A stretch of 34,955 nucleotides of DNA from Bacillota bacterium (lineage in GTDB: Bacteria; Bacillota; Clostridia; Tissierellales; Peptoniphilaceae). Made by a program: the position numbers and the translations under genes. The stretch is from assembly GCA_028724185.1 (NCBI GenBank), contig JAQYDN010000003.1, forward strand, positions 1 to 34,955. The letters are read 5' to 3'. A model generated the notes under the pieces. The model did no database searches. It saw only the letters and a program-made list of their open reading frames with translations, and had not been told where the DNA came from. Positions 17,072-25,053 of this stretch are shown here, piece by piece (position 1 is the stretch's first letter; each line of letters begins with the position of its first letter).

Positions 17072-17768
17072 TTCGATTCTTTTTCTCGTCGACTCTCCCC
17101 TATTCGGGATTTTTCTCACGGTGCTCACCTTTGTGCTCGCCGATCGATTGACTAAAATCATCAACAAGCCCTACATTACTCAGCTCTTTTTAATGATGGT
17201 GATCCTCATCACTTTTTTCGCCGTGACCGGCATCGACCTCGATTACTATCAACAGGGCGGCGACATGATTACTTTTTTAATCGGACCGATGACGATCGCT
17301 CTCGCGATGCCGATCTATCGGGAGCGCCATATCCTCGCGGAATACTTCATCCCGATCTTAGGCGCGATCGCCGTGGGCGCCGTCGTCGCGCTCGTCTCGG
17401 GCTACGCGCTCGGAAAACTGGTAGGGCTCGACAAATCCGTGATCTTAAGTCTCCTTCCCAAAAACACGACCACGGGAATCGCCCAGGAACTTTCCCTCGC
17501 GATCAAAGGCGACAGCCCGCTCACGATCGCCCTCGTCATCATCGCCGGCAATACGGGCTATATGTTTGCAAGTACCGTCTATTCCCTCACGCGCATCGAA
17601 CACCCCGTGGCAAAGGGCGTCGCGCTCGGAACATCCTCCCACGCGGTCGGCACGAAGCGCGCGTTGGAACTCGGCGAGACGGAGGGAGCGGTCTCCTCGG
17701 CGGCGATCGGCGTTGCGGGCATGATCACGACATTCTTACTCCCCGCCGCGCTCGCCTTGATGTTCTAA
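17064..17768 (+). CDS. lrgB: LrgB/CidB family membrane protein
   Basis: A 234-aa membrane protein with six to seven hydrophobic segments, the usual length for LrgB. Family marks are YRERHIL in the middle, KNTTTGIAQELS, and the C-terminal GTSSHAVGTKRALELGETEGAVSS block. It works with LrgA, whose gene overlaps its start. No LytSR or CidR-type regulator lies nearby, so control is unknown. Confidence 0.93.
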   Translation: MSDSILFLVDSPLFGIFLTVLTFVLADRLTKIINKPYITQLFLMMVILITFFAVTGIDLDYYQQGGDMITFLIGPMTIALAMPIYRERHILAEYFIPILGAIAVGAVVALVSGYALGKLVGLDKSVILSLLPKNTTTGIAQELSLAIKGDSPLTIALVIIAGNTGYMFASTVYSLTRIEHPVAKGVALGTSSHAVGTKRALELGETEGAVSSAAIGVAGMITTFLLPAALALMF

Positions 17769-17770
17769 AC

Positions 17771-17798
17771 TTGAACCTCGCCCTCTATCGATTAAAAT
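17771..17798 (+). promoter_or_regulatory. probable promoter of the ClC operon
   Basis: TTGAAC (17771-17776), 16-base spacer, TAAAAT (17793-17798), about 35 bases ahead of the start codon, which has AAAGGAG in good position. Confidence 0.55.
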
Positions 17799-17833
17799 AG
17801 ACATAGTACGTTTTTACTCGGAAAGGAGTTTTC

Positions 17834-19351
17834 ATGGATACCCACGACTCAGCAAACTACAGTCTAAGGAAATTGCGCATCGACCTGGTCTTCGGCGGCG
17901 CCGTCGTCGGCTTGGCCTCGGGCCTGATTTCCGTACTCTATCGATACACACTCGGGCGATTGGACGATCTGAGAAACATCCTGTACGGATCGGTCACACT
18001 GCCGAGGGCCCTCCTCATGCTCGCGGGCTTTTTCGTCCTCGCCTACCTCATGCACCTGCTCCTCACCTGGGCGCCTCTAAGCGGCGGAAGCGGAATCCCG
18101 CAAATCCGCGGAGAGCTTCTCGGAAAGGCCGATATCGAGCCCGTCCCGACGCTCGTCTCGAAATTTCTGGGCGGCGCCATGGGCGCCTTCTCGGGCCTCA
18201 CCCTCGGTCGCGAGGGCCCGTCCATCCAACTGGGGGGAACGCTCGCAAAGATGATCTCAAAGCTGTTCCGCGCCTCGGAGATGGAGCGACGCTACCTCAT
18301 CACCGCGGGCGCCTCGGCGGGGCTCGCCGCCGCCTTTAACGCGCCGCTCGCGGGCGCCCTGTTCGCGCTCGAGGAGTTGCACAAGAGCTTCTCGCACTTC
18401 TTCGTCGTCCCCTGCGTCGTCGCATCGGTCGTCGCGAACTTTATCAGTTTCAGCTTCCTCGGGATGGAGCCGGCCTTTTCTTTTCCGATGACCGAAATGC
18501 TCCCCGTCCGCATGATTTGGGCCCCCATCATCATCGGCATCTTCGGGGGCATCTTCGGTTCTCTGTTTAACAAGGGACTCCTGTTCGGCGGCAGACAGAT
18601 AAAAAAACTTCCCCTGCCCCGCTACGTCGTGATCTTTCTCGCCATGGCGATCGCCTTTGCCGTCGGCATCCACTCGCCGCTTCTCCTCGGCGGCGGCCAC
18701 GGCCTGATCGAACAACTCGCAAAGATGCCCTTTGCGCCGAAGACGCTCCTCTTATTCTTCGCAATCCGCCTCGTCCTCGTCTGGACGGGCTACGATTCCG
18801 GCGCCCAAGGCGGCATCTTCCTCCCCGTCCTCACGCTCGGAGCGCTGCTCGGTGCCTTCTGCCACGGCTTTTTAATCCAAGGGGATATGTACTACGCAAA
18901 CTTCCTCTACCTCGGCATGGCGGCGATCCTCTCCTCGGTCGTACAGGCGCCCCTTCTGTCGATTCTTCTCGTCTCCGAGATGAGCGGAACGATGTTACAG
19001 ATGATTTCCATCACCGCGGCGGCCATGGTCGCCTACCTCGTCGCACAGCTGTTTAACAACGGCCCCATCTACGAGTCGCTGTACGACAATATGTTTTCAA
19101 ACGAGGACGAGATCGTCGACCACGGCTATACCATGCAGTACTTCTTCGTCCCGGGCGATGCGGACTACGTCGGCATTCCCCTCGAGAAGTTGAAGATTCC
19201 GCACCACCCGCTCATCGCCTCCATCAAGCGGGAAGACATTACTTTTACACCCAACAAGGACACGATCCTACTCGAAGGCGACGAACTCCTCGTCCTCTGC
19301 AAGGAGCAGCACCTCGAAAGCCTAAGTACCTTCTTCGGAGATGTCGAATGA
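17834..19351 (+). CDS. ClC-type chloride/proton antiporter with C-terminal TrkA-C domain
   Basis: A 505-aa integral membrane ClC protein. Chloride-site motifs are present: GSGIPQIRG (about 82-90), GREGPSIQLGG with the gating glutamate E127, and GGIFLPVLTLG. The internal proton glutamate (E203 of the Escherichia coli protein) corresponds to E181 in FALEELHKSF, so exchange rather than a channel is expected. Ser in GSGIP speaks for chloride rather than the fluoride branch. Residues about 435-500 form an RCK_C/TrkA-C domain, a likely ligand-sensing gate. It is the first gene of a three-gene operon: its stop overlaps the next start (ATGA). Confidence 0.93.
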   Translation: MDTHDSANYSLRKLRIDLVFGGAVVGLASGLISVLYRYTLGRLDDLRNILYGSVTLPRALLMLAGFFVLAYLMHLLLTWAPLSGGSGIPQIRGELLGKADIEPVPTLVSKFLGGAMGAFSGLTLGREGPSIQLGGTLAKMISKLFRASEMERRYLITAGASAGLAAAFNAPLAGALFALEELHKSFSHFFVVPCVVASVVANFISFSFLGMEPAFSFPMTEMLPVRMIWAPIIIGIFGGIFGSLFNKGLLFGGRQIKKLPLPRYVVIFLAMAIAFAVGIHSPLLLGGGHGLIEQLAKMPFAPKTLLLFFAIRLVLVWTGYDSGAQGGIFLPVLTLGALLGAFCHGFLIQGDMYYANFLYLGMAAILSSVVQAPLLSILLVSEMSGTMLQMISITAAAMVAYLVAQLFNNGPIYESLYDNMFSNEDEIVDHGYTMQYFFVPGDADYVGIPLEKLKIPHHPLIASIKREDITFTPNKDTILLEGDELLVLCKEQHLESLSTFFGDVE

Positions 19352-20463
19352 AAAAATACCTCGTCCTTACCCTCCTCGCCCTACTCCTGTTAAGCGGCTG
19401 CACGCCGAAGGAGAGACCGGTCGAAAACAACGCCGATCCCCTCGTCATCGGGGTGTTCGAACCGCTCAGCGGCCTTTACGGCGAGACGGGAAAAGAAACC
19501 ATGCGCGGCATCTCCCTCGCCCACACGATGCGATCGCGTGCGATCGGAAAACCCGTGGAACTCGCCGTCTACAACACGAAGAGCCAAAGTTTCGAATCGG
19601 CCAATGCCGTCTCGACACTCACCGACCGGGGCGCGATCGGACTGATCGGTACCTTCGGAAGCGACAGCATGCGCCTCGCCAAGCCCGTCATACGCGCTGC
19701 CCGCGTCCCCACCGTCACAGGCTCTACCTCGCCGGATTTAAAAGACGCCTACTGGATCACCCAAATCAGCATCAGCGACGACGAACAGGCCAAGGCCATG
19801 GCCTCCTTTGCCGATAAGCATCTCCACTTAAAAGACATCGCCATCATGATCGACGCCGAGACGCGCTACGGCAGCGAGCTCGCCTACACCTTCGAACACT
19901 ACGTCCCCGATTACGTCAATATCTACAAGGTCTATTATCACACCGGCGAATCGCGCTTTCACAATGAAATCGATCGACTGAAAAAACTCCCCGTCGACGG
20001 CGTCTACTGCCCGGGCGACGGCGCCGCGAGCGCCTACCTCGTCCGCGCGATCCGAGACGCGTACCCGGATATCCCCGTCATGGGCGCCGACCGCTGGGAA
20101 AACCCCTCATTTAAGTCCGTCGGCGAAGACGCCGTGGAAGGCGTCTACTACACCGCCCACTACGCCCGCTACGAGACTTTCAATTTGGCCTCGGACACTT
20201 TTCTCGAACTCTACCGCAAAAAATACGGAAGCGAACCCACGAGCTACGCCGCGATCGGCTACGACGCGTACAATTTGCTCCTTGAAGCCGTCGTGAAAAC
20301 CGGGAGCGAGGACCCGAAGGTTGTCGCGCGCTACCTGCGCCACCTCGATTCCTTCGACGGCGCGCTCGGCATCTCCAAGCGCTTTACCTCCCGCTCGGTT
20401 CCCGTTCTGAAACAACAGGGTTCCCGCGGTACCTACGTCGGAAGCGTGGAGGTCGAACGATGA
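19348..20463 (+). CDS. orphan type-I substrate-binding lipoprotein (branched-chain amino-acid binding type)
   Basis: A 371-aa exported lipoprotein, lipobox LLSGC with Cys18. The mature part has the LivJ/Peripla_BP_6 pattern: VIGVFEPLSGLYGETGKE, then GAIGLIGTFGSDSMR, a VPTVTGSTSPDL hinge and YAAIGYDAYNLLLEAV near the end. In other genomes such proteins feed LivHMGF importers, but none is found here. Instead it is locked by four-base overlaps between a ClC antiporter and a membrane protein, so it may sense or deliver a ligand for one of them, or serve an importer elsewhere. Confidence 0.88.
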   Translation: MKKYLVLTLLALLLLSGCTPKERPVENNADPLVIGVFEPLSGLYGETGKETMRGISLAHTMRSRAIGKPVELAVYNTKSQSFESANAVSTLTDRGAIGLIGTFGSDSMRLAKPVIRAARVPTVTGSTSPDLKDAYWITQISISDDEQAKAMASFADKHLHLKDIAIMIDAETRYGSELAYTFEHYVPDYVNIYKVYYHTGESRFHNEIDRLKKLPVDGVYCPGDGAASAYLVRAIRDAYPDIPVMGADRWENPSFKSVGEDAVEGVYYTAHYARYETFNLASDTFLELYRKKYGSEPTSYAAIGYDAYNLLLEAVVKTGSEDPKVVARYLRHLDSFDGALGISKRFTSRSVPVLKQQGSRGTYVGSVEVER

Positions 20464-21023
20464 AAAATAATCGCGACATCCTGCTCGGCGGCTTTGCCCT
20501 CGCCCTATGGACGGCCCTCTACTTTTCGGGCCTCGCCTCGCGCGAAGAGGTCCTCGGCCTGGGACTCATGCTCCTCGCCTTTCTCGTCACCGAGTGGCCG
20601 AAGAAGAGCAAAACGCCCGTCAAAATCTTCTTTCTCTTCCTCGCGGAGGGATTTATCGCCTATAGCCTCATCGCCCTCCGAGGCGGCGCGCCCCAAGGCG
20701 TCTTCGCGGGTCTCCTCTCGCTCGCCTTCTCCCTCTCGTACTTTCTCGCGTGGAACGCGCTGCGCCTCAACATATTTAATCTCTTTTCAAAGCGTCGGGA
20801 TAAGATCTTGGCCGGCATCTTCTCGGGTATCTGCTTCGGCCTTTTCGCGCTCCTCTTTCTCCCCGACTTTCCCGCCGTCGACGGACATTTTATCGCCTCA
20901 CTTCCCGCGCGCATACGGAGCGGATACGAGCGGGCCGCTATCTTTGCCTGCCTATACACGGCTCTCTTCTTCTTCGTGCCGAACATCGGCATCGGGCGGA
21001 AGCGACCTACCCGCCGAACGTAA
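20460..21023 (+). CDS. uncharacterized integral membrane protein
   Basis: I do not recognise the family. The 187-aa protein has about six hydrophobic segments separated by short basic loops (WPKKSKTP, FSKRRDK) and ends in a basic tail (GRKRPTRRT), suggesting the C-terminus is inside. No enzymatic motif is visible. Its ATG overlaps the stop of the binding lipoprotein and it is the last gene of the ClC operon, before a terminator, so it probably works with the lipoprotein. Confidence 0.75.
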   Translation: MKNNRDILLGGFALALWTALYFSGLASREEVLGLGLMLLAFLVTEWPKKSKTPVKIFFLFLAEGFIAYSLIALRGGAPQGVFAGLLSLAFSLSYFLAWNALRLNIFNLFSKRRDKILAGIFSGICFGLFALLFLPDFPAVDGHFIASLPARIRSGYERAAIFACLYTALFFFVPNIGIGRKRPTRRT

Positions 21024-21053
21024 AAAACCTCCGCGACGCGGAGGTTTTTTTAT
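21021..21053. terminator. bidirectional intrinsic terminator after the ClC operon
   Basis: Stem CCTCCGC/GCGGAGG (21028-21044) with A-run before and T-run after. It ends the plus-strand operon and could equally end a minus-strand transcript coming from the element at 21056-21147. Confidence 0.9.
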
Positions 21054-21147
21054 TTCTATACATTCGGCTCACAAGCTACCCTCGCTACATAGGGCCTTTT
21101 CAGCCGTTTCGACGGGTAGGTGGACGAAGTCGAATCGCCCATCCCTC
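21022..21147 (-). ncRNA. candidate structured RNA element between convergent terminators
   Basis: The minus strand from about 21147 shows a pairable layout: TTCGAC/GTCGAA (21129-21134 with 21108-21113), CGGCT/AGCCG (21102-21106 with 21065-21069) enclosing CCCT/AGGG, and an alternative six-pair helix CTACCC/GGGTAG (21114-21119 with 21076-21081) that joins the two hairpins and excludes CCCT/AGGG. A TATAAA hexamer (21152-21157) lies just upstream and the hairpin at 21028-21044 is a ready terminator. A 28-codon frame (21056-21142) overlaps it. No known RNA family was recognised; the strand is inferred from the terminator and TATAAA. Confidence 0.35.
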
Positions 21148-21159
21148 CTTCTTTATAAA

Positions 21160-21206
21160 AGACAAAGACCTCCCGGTCGGATGTGCACCCGACCGGGAGG
21201 TCTTAC
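21160..21206 (-). terminator. intrinsic terminator of the FIVAR-repeat protein gene
   Basis: Sixteen-base-pair perfect stem (21165-21180 with 21189-21204), loop ATGTGCAC, followed on the minus strand by TTTGTCTTTT. Exceptionally stable. Confidence 0.85.
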
Positions 21207-21259
21207 CCTATTTCATAAGAGGAGATAGATCTATCGCAACAATGGGGTATCCCGCTTAA

Positions 21260-22357
21260 CTATTCGGCGACGGCTTCATCCGGAGCAGGTGCTTCCACAT
21301 CCGCCTCGCCTTGTTCTTCGACGACCGGTTGAAGAGCGCTTGCCGCTTTTTCGATGGCCTTGGTCATCGTTTCATTGGCATCCTGTACTTGGCTGACCGT
21401 CGCATTTTTATTTCTCAAGACGCGTTCCGCATTCGAGATCTCACGATTTAATTCCTTAATGACGACGGAGTCGACCTGTCCCTTCAGACTGAAGTCGCGC
21501 AAATTCTTAGCTTCCTGAATGCTCTTTTCCAAGGGGAATCGCGTGACATCATCGGCAGCGCGTTGCTCTTCGGGGATGGAGAGGAACGCTTCGTCGACGG
21601 CATCGTTGAGTTGTTGTGTCATCGTCTTAACTTCACCGACGGTCGCCGTGCGATCGGCTCTGACGCCTTCCGCTTTGCGAATGATAAGGTCGACCTTAGC
21701 GAGTTCGCCGGGGTTGAGTTTGTGACGGAATTCTCTATTTCTCAAGTCTTTTGCTCGACTGATGGCTCTGTTCAGTCGCTCTAAGTTGTAATGCGATCTG
21801 ACGGAATCCTCCGTTTGTTTCGGAATTTCACGAGCTCGTTCCAACGAGTCCTTGACATTTTCCGACGCCTTGTTTAAATCATCGGTCGATGCGAAGGGAT
21901 CCGTACCCTTTAACAACGCCCGCGTTACGCCGAATCCGATGATGACGTGTGCCTGTTGCTCACTGTCGACGAGCTCCGTCGCATCGGCAGTGATCACTTC
22001 GGATACATTAATCATCAGGTCGATTCTCGCGATCAATTTTTCCCTGACACTCGATAAGTTGGCGATTTGTCCGTGGATCAACTTGTTGATCAAGTCGAAT
22101 CCCTCTTTTAACTGCTTTAACCAATCTAACTGATCGCCGGTCAATATTCCCGAAATTTTTTCGAGGTCACTGATGGAACGGTTCAATTCGTCCATCTTAG
22201 AATCGATCTCGCTCAAAGAACCTTTATCGTCGGTTTCGGCATAAAGTGTCGTTGTCACAGCAGGACTCGTGTCTCCAACTGCGTAAACCGCCGGCGCCAC
22301 AGTCGTGGATAACATGGTGATGGCTAAGACCGCTGTGATTGCGCTTTTACGTTTCAT
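21260..22357 (-). CDS. secreted helical protein with FIVAR-like repeats
   Basis: A 365-aa exported protein. The frame is open to 22387, but the ATG at 22357 (MKRKSAI) has GGGAGGT five bases upstream and starts a clear signal peptide ending AVYA. The mature protein is all helical: about 45-180 heptad-like, then two related repeats (about 192-260 and 275-340) with the pattern of FIVAR modules: A-K-L/N-R ... I-x-x-A-E-x-V ... N/R-x-A-T-V-x-x-V ... L-x-x-A. The C-terminal 20 residues are acidic (Glu, Ala, Pro). FIVAR modules occur in cell-surface adhesins and glycosidases; no LPXTG, SLH or lipobox is present, so it is probably released. Monocistronic. Confidence 0.8.
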   Translation of the reverse strand: MKRKSAITAVLAITMLSTTVAPAVYAVGDTSPAVTTTLYAETDDKGSLSEIDSKMDELNRSISDLEKISGILTGDQLDWLKQLKEGFDLINKLIHGQIANLSSVREKLIARIDLMINVSEVITADATELVDSEQQAHVIIGFGVTRALLKGTDPFASTDDLNKASENVKDSLERAREIPKQTEDSVRSHYNLERLNRAISRAKDLRNREFRHKLNPGELAKVDLIIRKAEGVRADRTATVGEVKTMTQQLNDAVDEAFLSIPEEQRAADDVTRFPLEKSIQEAKNLRDFSLKGQVDSVVIKELNREISNAERVLRNKNATVSQVQDANETMTKAIEKAASALQPVVEEQGEADVEAPAPDEAVAE

Positions 22358-22637
22358 AAAATACCTCCCGTCATTGTCTGACAACATGCCTCCCTATAAT
22401 AAAAGTACTTTACACGATACGTATCATTCATCGTTCTTTTATTATGTATATAATGATAACTCTATTCAACGACGTTTGCAACCGTTTTTGCATTATTTTA
22501 CATATTTGTAACAAACTTATTCCGTCATTGCGTTAAATCACCGAAATATTTTTCTTAAGCGCTGTGCTATTGGATTAATCCTTCTTCTTCCTATCCTTAC
22601 AAAGTTTGATATGATCTTATTTTTCCTCAAAGGGCAT
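22358..22637. promoter_or_regulatory. A/T-rich upstream region of the FIVAR-repeat gene
   Basis: About 280 bases without a gene. On the minus strand TATTAT (22396-22401) is a candidate -10 for the secreted protein, with no clear -35. A perfect ten-base palindrome GATACGTATC (22416-22425) lies where the -35 should be and could be a regulator site. The rest is A/T-rich with no reading frame that looks like a gene. Confidence 0.4.
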
Positions 22638-22677
22638 AAAAAACCGGCATAAAGGTCGATCCCTTATACCGGTTTCA
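22638..22677 (-). terminator. intrinsic terminator of the aminotransferase gene
   Basis: Imperfect stem with AACCGG/CCGGTT base (22641-22674) and five-base loop, followed on the minus strand by TTTTTT. Confidence 0.8.
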
Positions 22678-22738
22678 TAGAAACCCTGAATTCTTTATTC
22701 AAGATCTGAAGAGCATGGAAGATATTTGTACGAGATGG

Positions 22739-23929
22739 TTATTTTGCTTTGTAAGCCTTGAGACCTTCGTCCAAGATGTGCATAGCTTTTCTGATCGAGT
22801 CAGTGTTTAAGACGTAAGCGAGGCGAACTTGGCTCATGAAGTTTTCGCTGTGTTCGTAGAAACCTGCGGCCGGTGCCATCATTAAGGTTTCGCCGTCGAT
22901 GTCGAATTCTTCGAGCAACCAGCGGCAGAAGTCTTCGGCATTTTCTACCGGAAGGTCGGCGACGGTGTAGAATGCGCCGCCCGCCATGTTACATTTTACG
23001 CCTTCGATCTTGTTGAGTTCTTCGACGATGACGTCGCGACGTTCTTGATAGATGTCGGAGATCTTGTCGAGGTAGGCATCGTCCATGTCGTAGAGTGCTG
23101 CCGCACCGATCATGTCGACCGTCGGCGCTGCGAGTCTTGCCGTAGCGAGTTTCGATGCCGCTGCGATAAAGTCCTTGTTTTTAGATGCGAGGTTTCCGAT
23201 ACGTGCACCGCAGCCGCTGAAACGTTTGGAGATCGAGTCTTGCAAGATCAGGCGATCTTGAATGCGTTCGATCGTGCCGAAGCTGTGGAATTTTCTACCG
23301 TCGAAGATAAATTCGCGGTATAATTCTTCGGCGATGATCCAGAGGTTATGTTCGATGGCGATGTCTGCGATCAGTTCGATTTCTTCCTTCGTGTAGACGG
23401 CGCCGGTCGGGTTGCCGGGGTTTGCCAACAAGATCGCTTTCGTCTTGTCGGTAATCTTGGATTCGATGACTTCTTTCGACGGAAGGTGGAAGTCGTCTTC
23501 TACGACCGTCGGGAAGGTGGTAACCGTCGTCGACGTTTCGATAAAGTAGGAATAATAGTTGGTGTAGTAGGGTTCGCACGTCAAAATCTCGTCACCGACG
23601 TCGGTAATGGCGAGCAAAGTGAAGAGAAGCGCTTCGGAACCGCCGACCGTTACGACGATATCGTCCGCGTCCATCGGAATATCGCGTTTTTGGTAGTATC
23701 TGGCAATTCCCTCGCGCAGTTCGGGAATCCCCGGAGAGGGCGCGTAGCTAAGAACTTTCATGTCAATTTTTTTAATGGCATCGAAGAATTCTTGGGGCGT
23801 TTCGACGTCCGGCGCGCCGATGTTCAAGTGATACACCTTCTTGCCGGCTTCCTTCGCCTTGTTGGCATAGGGGGTCAGTTTGCGGATCGCACTGTAAGGC
23901 ATGGATTCAATACGGTTAGATAAATTCAT
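22739..23929 (-). CDS. PLP-dependent aminotransferase (aspartate aminotransferase-like)
   Basis: A 396-aa class I/II aminotransferase. The PLP lysine is K235 in DSISKRFSGCGARIG; other landmarks are LNIGAPDVETP near the N-terminus, SYAPSPGIPELREGIA, and ANPGNPTGAVY. The spelling SKRFSGCGARIG instead of SKxxxxxGxRxG with aromatic residues marks a subgroup distinct from the aminotransferase at 5909-7066. Substrate unknown. The gene uses mostly favoured codons, has a near-consensus promoter and a GAGGAG site, and so is probably highly expressed. Monocistronic. Confidence 0.92.
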   Translation of the reverse strand: MNLSNRIESMPYSAIRKLTPYANKAKEAGKKVYHLNIGAPDVETPQEFFDAIKKIDMKVLSYAPSPGIPELREGIARYYQKRDIPMDADDIVVTVGGSEALLFTLLAITDVGDEILTCEPYYTNYYSYFIETSTTVTTFPTVVEDDFHLPSKEVIESKITDKTKAILLANPGNPTGAVYTKEEIELIADIAIEHNLWIIAEELYREFIFDGRKFHSFGTIERIQDRLILQDSISKRFSGCGARIGNLASKNKDFIAAASKLATARLAAPTVDMIGAAALYDMDDAYLDKISDIYQERRDVIVEELNKIEGVKCNMAGGAFYTVADLPVENAEDFCRWLLEEFDIDGETLMMAPAAGFYEHSENFMSQVRLAYVLNTDSIRKAMHILDEGLKAYKAK

Positions 23930-23962
23930 AAAAATTCTCCTCTCTTGTCTGTAACTACCTTC

Positions 23963-23991
23963 ATTATAGTTTAAATAGAGCGAATACTCAA
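23963..23991 (-). promoter_or_regulatory. strong promoter of the aminotransferase gene
   Basis: Minus strand: TTGAGT (23986-23991), 17-base spacer, perfect TATAAT (23963-23968). The start codon is about 35 bases downstream of the -10. Confidence 0.85.
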
Positions 23992-23999
23992 CCGCCCGA

Positions 24000-24026
24000 A
24001 CAGAATAATTTCTTTAAATATTCTGT
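24000..24026. promoter_or_regulatory. inverted repeat upstream of the aminotransferase promoter
   Basis: ACAGAATA (24000-24007) and TATTCTGT (24019-24026) are perfect inverted copies 11 bases apart. It ends nine bases upstream of the -35 and has no T-run after it in either direction, so it looks like a protein-binding site, not a terminator. Confidence 0.5.
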
Positions 24027-24066
24027 TCTCTTCGAAAAATATAATGTATTTATTTCCCCACGGAAA

Positions 24067-25053
24067 TTACAGCTCGCTCTCCACTTCCCAGCGGAGATCT
24101 TTGCCGATAAAGGCCATCGGGACGAACTTGTCGAACAACCTCGAAAAGATGCGATCCCCGTAGACCGTCGAAATCTCCCGCGGCGTCAAATTCGTGCTGA
24201 TAATCGTCTTCTTTCCCTCGATCAGGCGCGTGTTGAGCACGTTGAAAAATTGAGAGTTGGTAAAGGAGTTTACGAGTTCCGTTCCGAGGTCGTCGATGAT
24301 GAGCAGCTCCGCCGAAAAAATACTGTCGTAGGCCATATCCGCCTCCGCATCCTTCGGCTTGTTGAACACCTTGTCCTCGAAGATGCGCACGAGCCCGAAG
24401 GCCGTCTCGTAGACCACCGACTTGTTCTTCGCCATGATCTCCGCGGCGATCGCGTGGGAGAGGAAGGTCTTTCCGAGCCCCGTCGGCCCGTAAAAGAGTA
24501 GATTCATATCGTTCATGTCGTCGAATGTCTCGATAAACACCTTGACCGTCTCCAAGATATCCTCCATATTTTCGCGCGGCGACAGCCCCGACTCGCCGTA
24601 GGGCAAGTCGGAGAAGATGTCCAGGCGAAAATTGCCGAAATTATTTTTTTCGATTTGCCGCTCGATGTGGCTGTGGCGATGCAGGTAGGCGGCGAGCTTT
24701 TGCTTCAGACAGCTGCACCTCTCCCCGTCTTCCAAATACCCCGTGTCTTTGCACATCTCACAGGTGTAGATGGGATCGAGGTAGTCCTTGGGAAGACCCG
24801 CCTTTAAGAGCAGCGACCGACGCACGCCCTCGAGCGTCTTCATCTCATCGAGCGCGTCTTCGACGACCTTGGGATCGCCGCTTAAAAGACCCGCCTTCGA
24901 CGCCTCAAATCCCAGATTTCGAATATTATCGTCGACCTCTTTTAAGCCGTCGACCATGAGATAGGCTTCTTCGCGCCTCTCGGCGGCGATGCGTTCATTC
25001 TCCCGTCTGATACTGTCGTACTCGCGATTGATCTGATCAAAGAGCCGTGCCAT
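24067..25053 (-). CDS. DnaC/DnaI-like replicative helicase loader
   Basis: A 328-aa AAA+ ATPase that loads the replicative helicase. An N-terminal helical part (1-90) is followed by a zinc-binding-type cysteine cluster (C98, C101, C113, C115) and the AAA+ core with Walker A GPTGLGKT (K195), Walker B LLIIDDLGTE, and sensor motif STNL. Length and cysteine cluster match DnaI-type loaders of Firmicutes, not the IstB transposase helpers, and no transposase is next to it. Its ATG directly follows the stop of the DnaD-domain gene (TAGATG), so the two are coupled. Last gene of the operon. Confidence 0.9.
   Translation of the reverse strand: MARLFDQINREYDSIRRENERIAAERREEAYLMVDGLKEVDDNIRNLGFEASKAGLLSGDPKVVEDALDEMKTLEGVRRSLLLKAGLPKDYLDPIYTCEMCKDTGYLEDGERCSCLKQKLAAYLHRHSHIERQIEKNNFGNFRLDIFSDLPYGESGLSPRENMEDILETVKVFIETFDDMNDMNLLFYGPTGLGKTFLSHAIAAEIMAKNKSVVYETAFGLVRIFEDKVFNKPKDAEADMAYDSIFSAELLIIDDLGTELVNSFTNSQFFNVLNTRLIEGKKTIISTNLTPREISTVYGDRIFSRLFDKFVPMAFIGKDLRWEVESEL

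Noticed and set aside
21056-21142. 28-codon minus-strand frame in the structured element as a protein gene
   Set aside because: GGAGGG is fused to the ATG with no spacing, the composition is Ser/Arg/Pro-rich without a fold, and paired helices explain the sequence better. Kept only as part of the RNA candidate.
24052-24067. Small hairpin ATTTCC/GGAAAT as terminator of the helicase-loader operon
   Set aside because: Short stem with no adjacent T-run on the minus strand and overlapping the stop codon; too weak to call.
24067-25053. IstB-type transposase helper instead of helicase loader
   Set aside because: No transposase or inverted repeats nearby, an N-terminal cysteine cluster is present, and the gene is directly coupled to a DnaD-domain gene.
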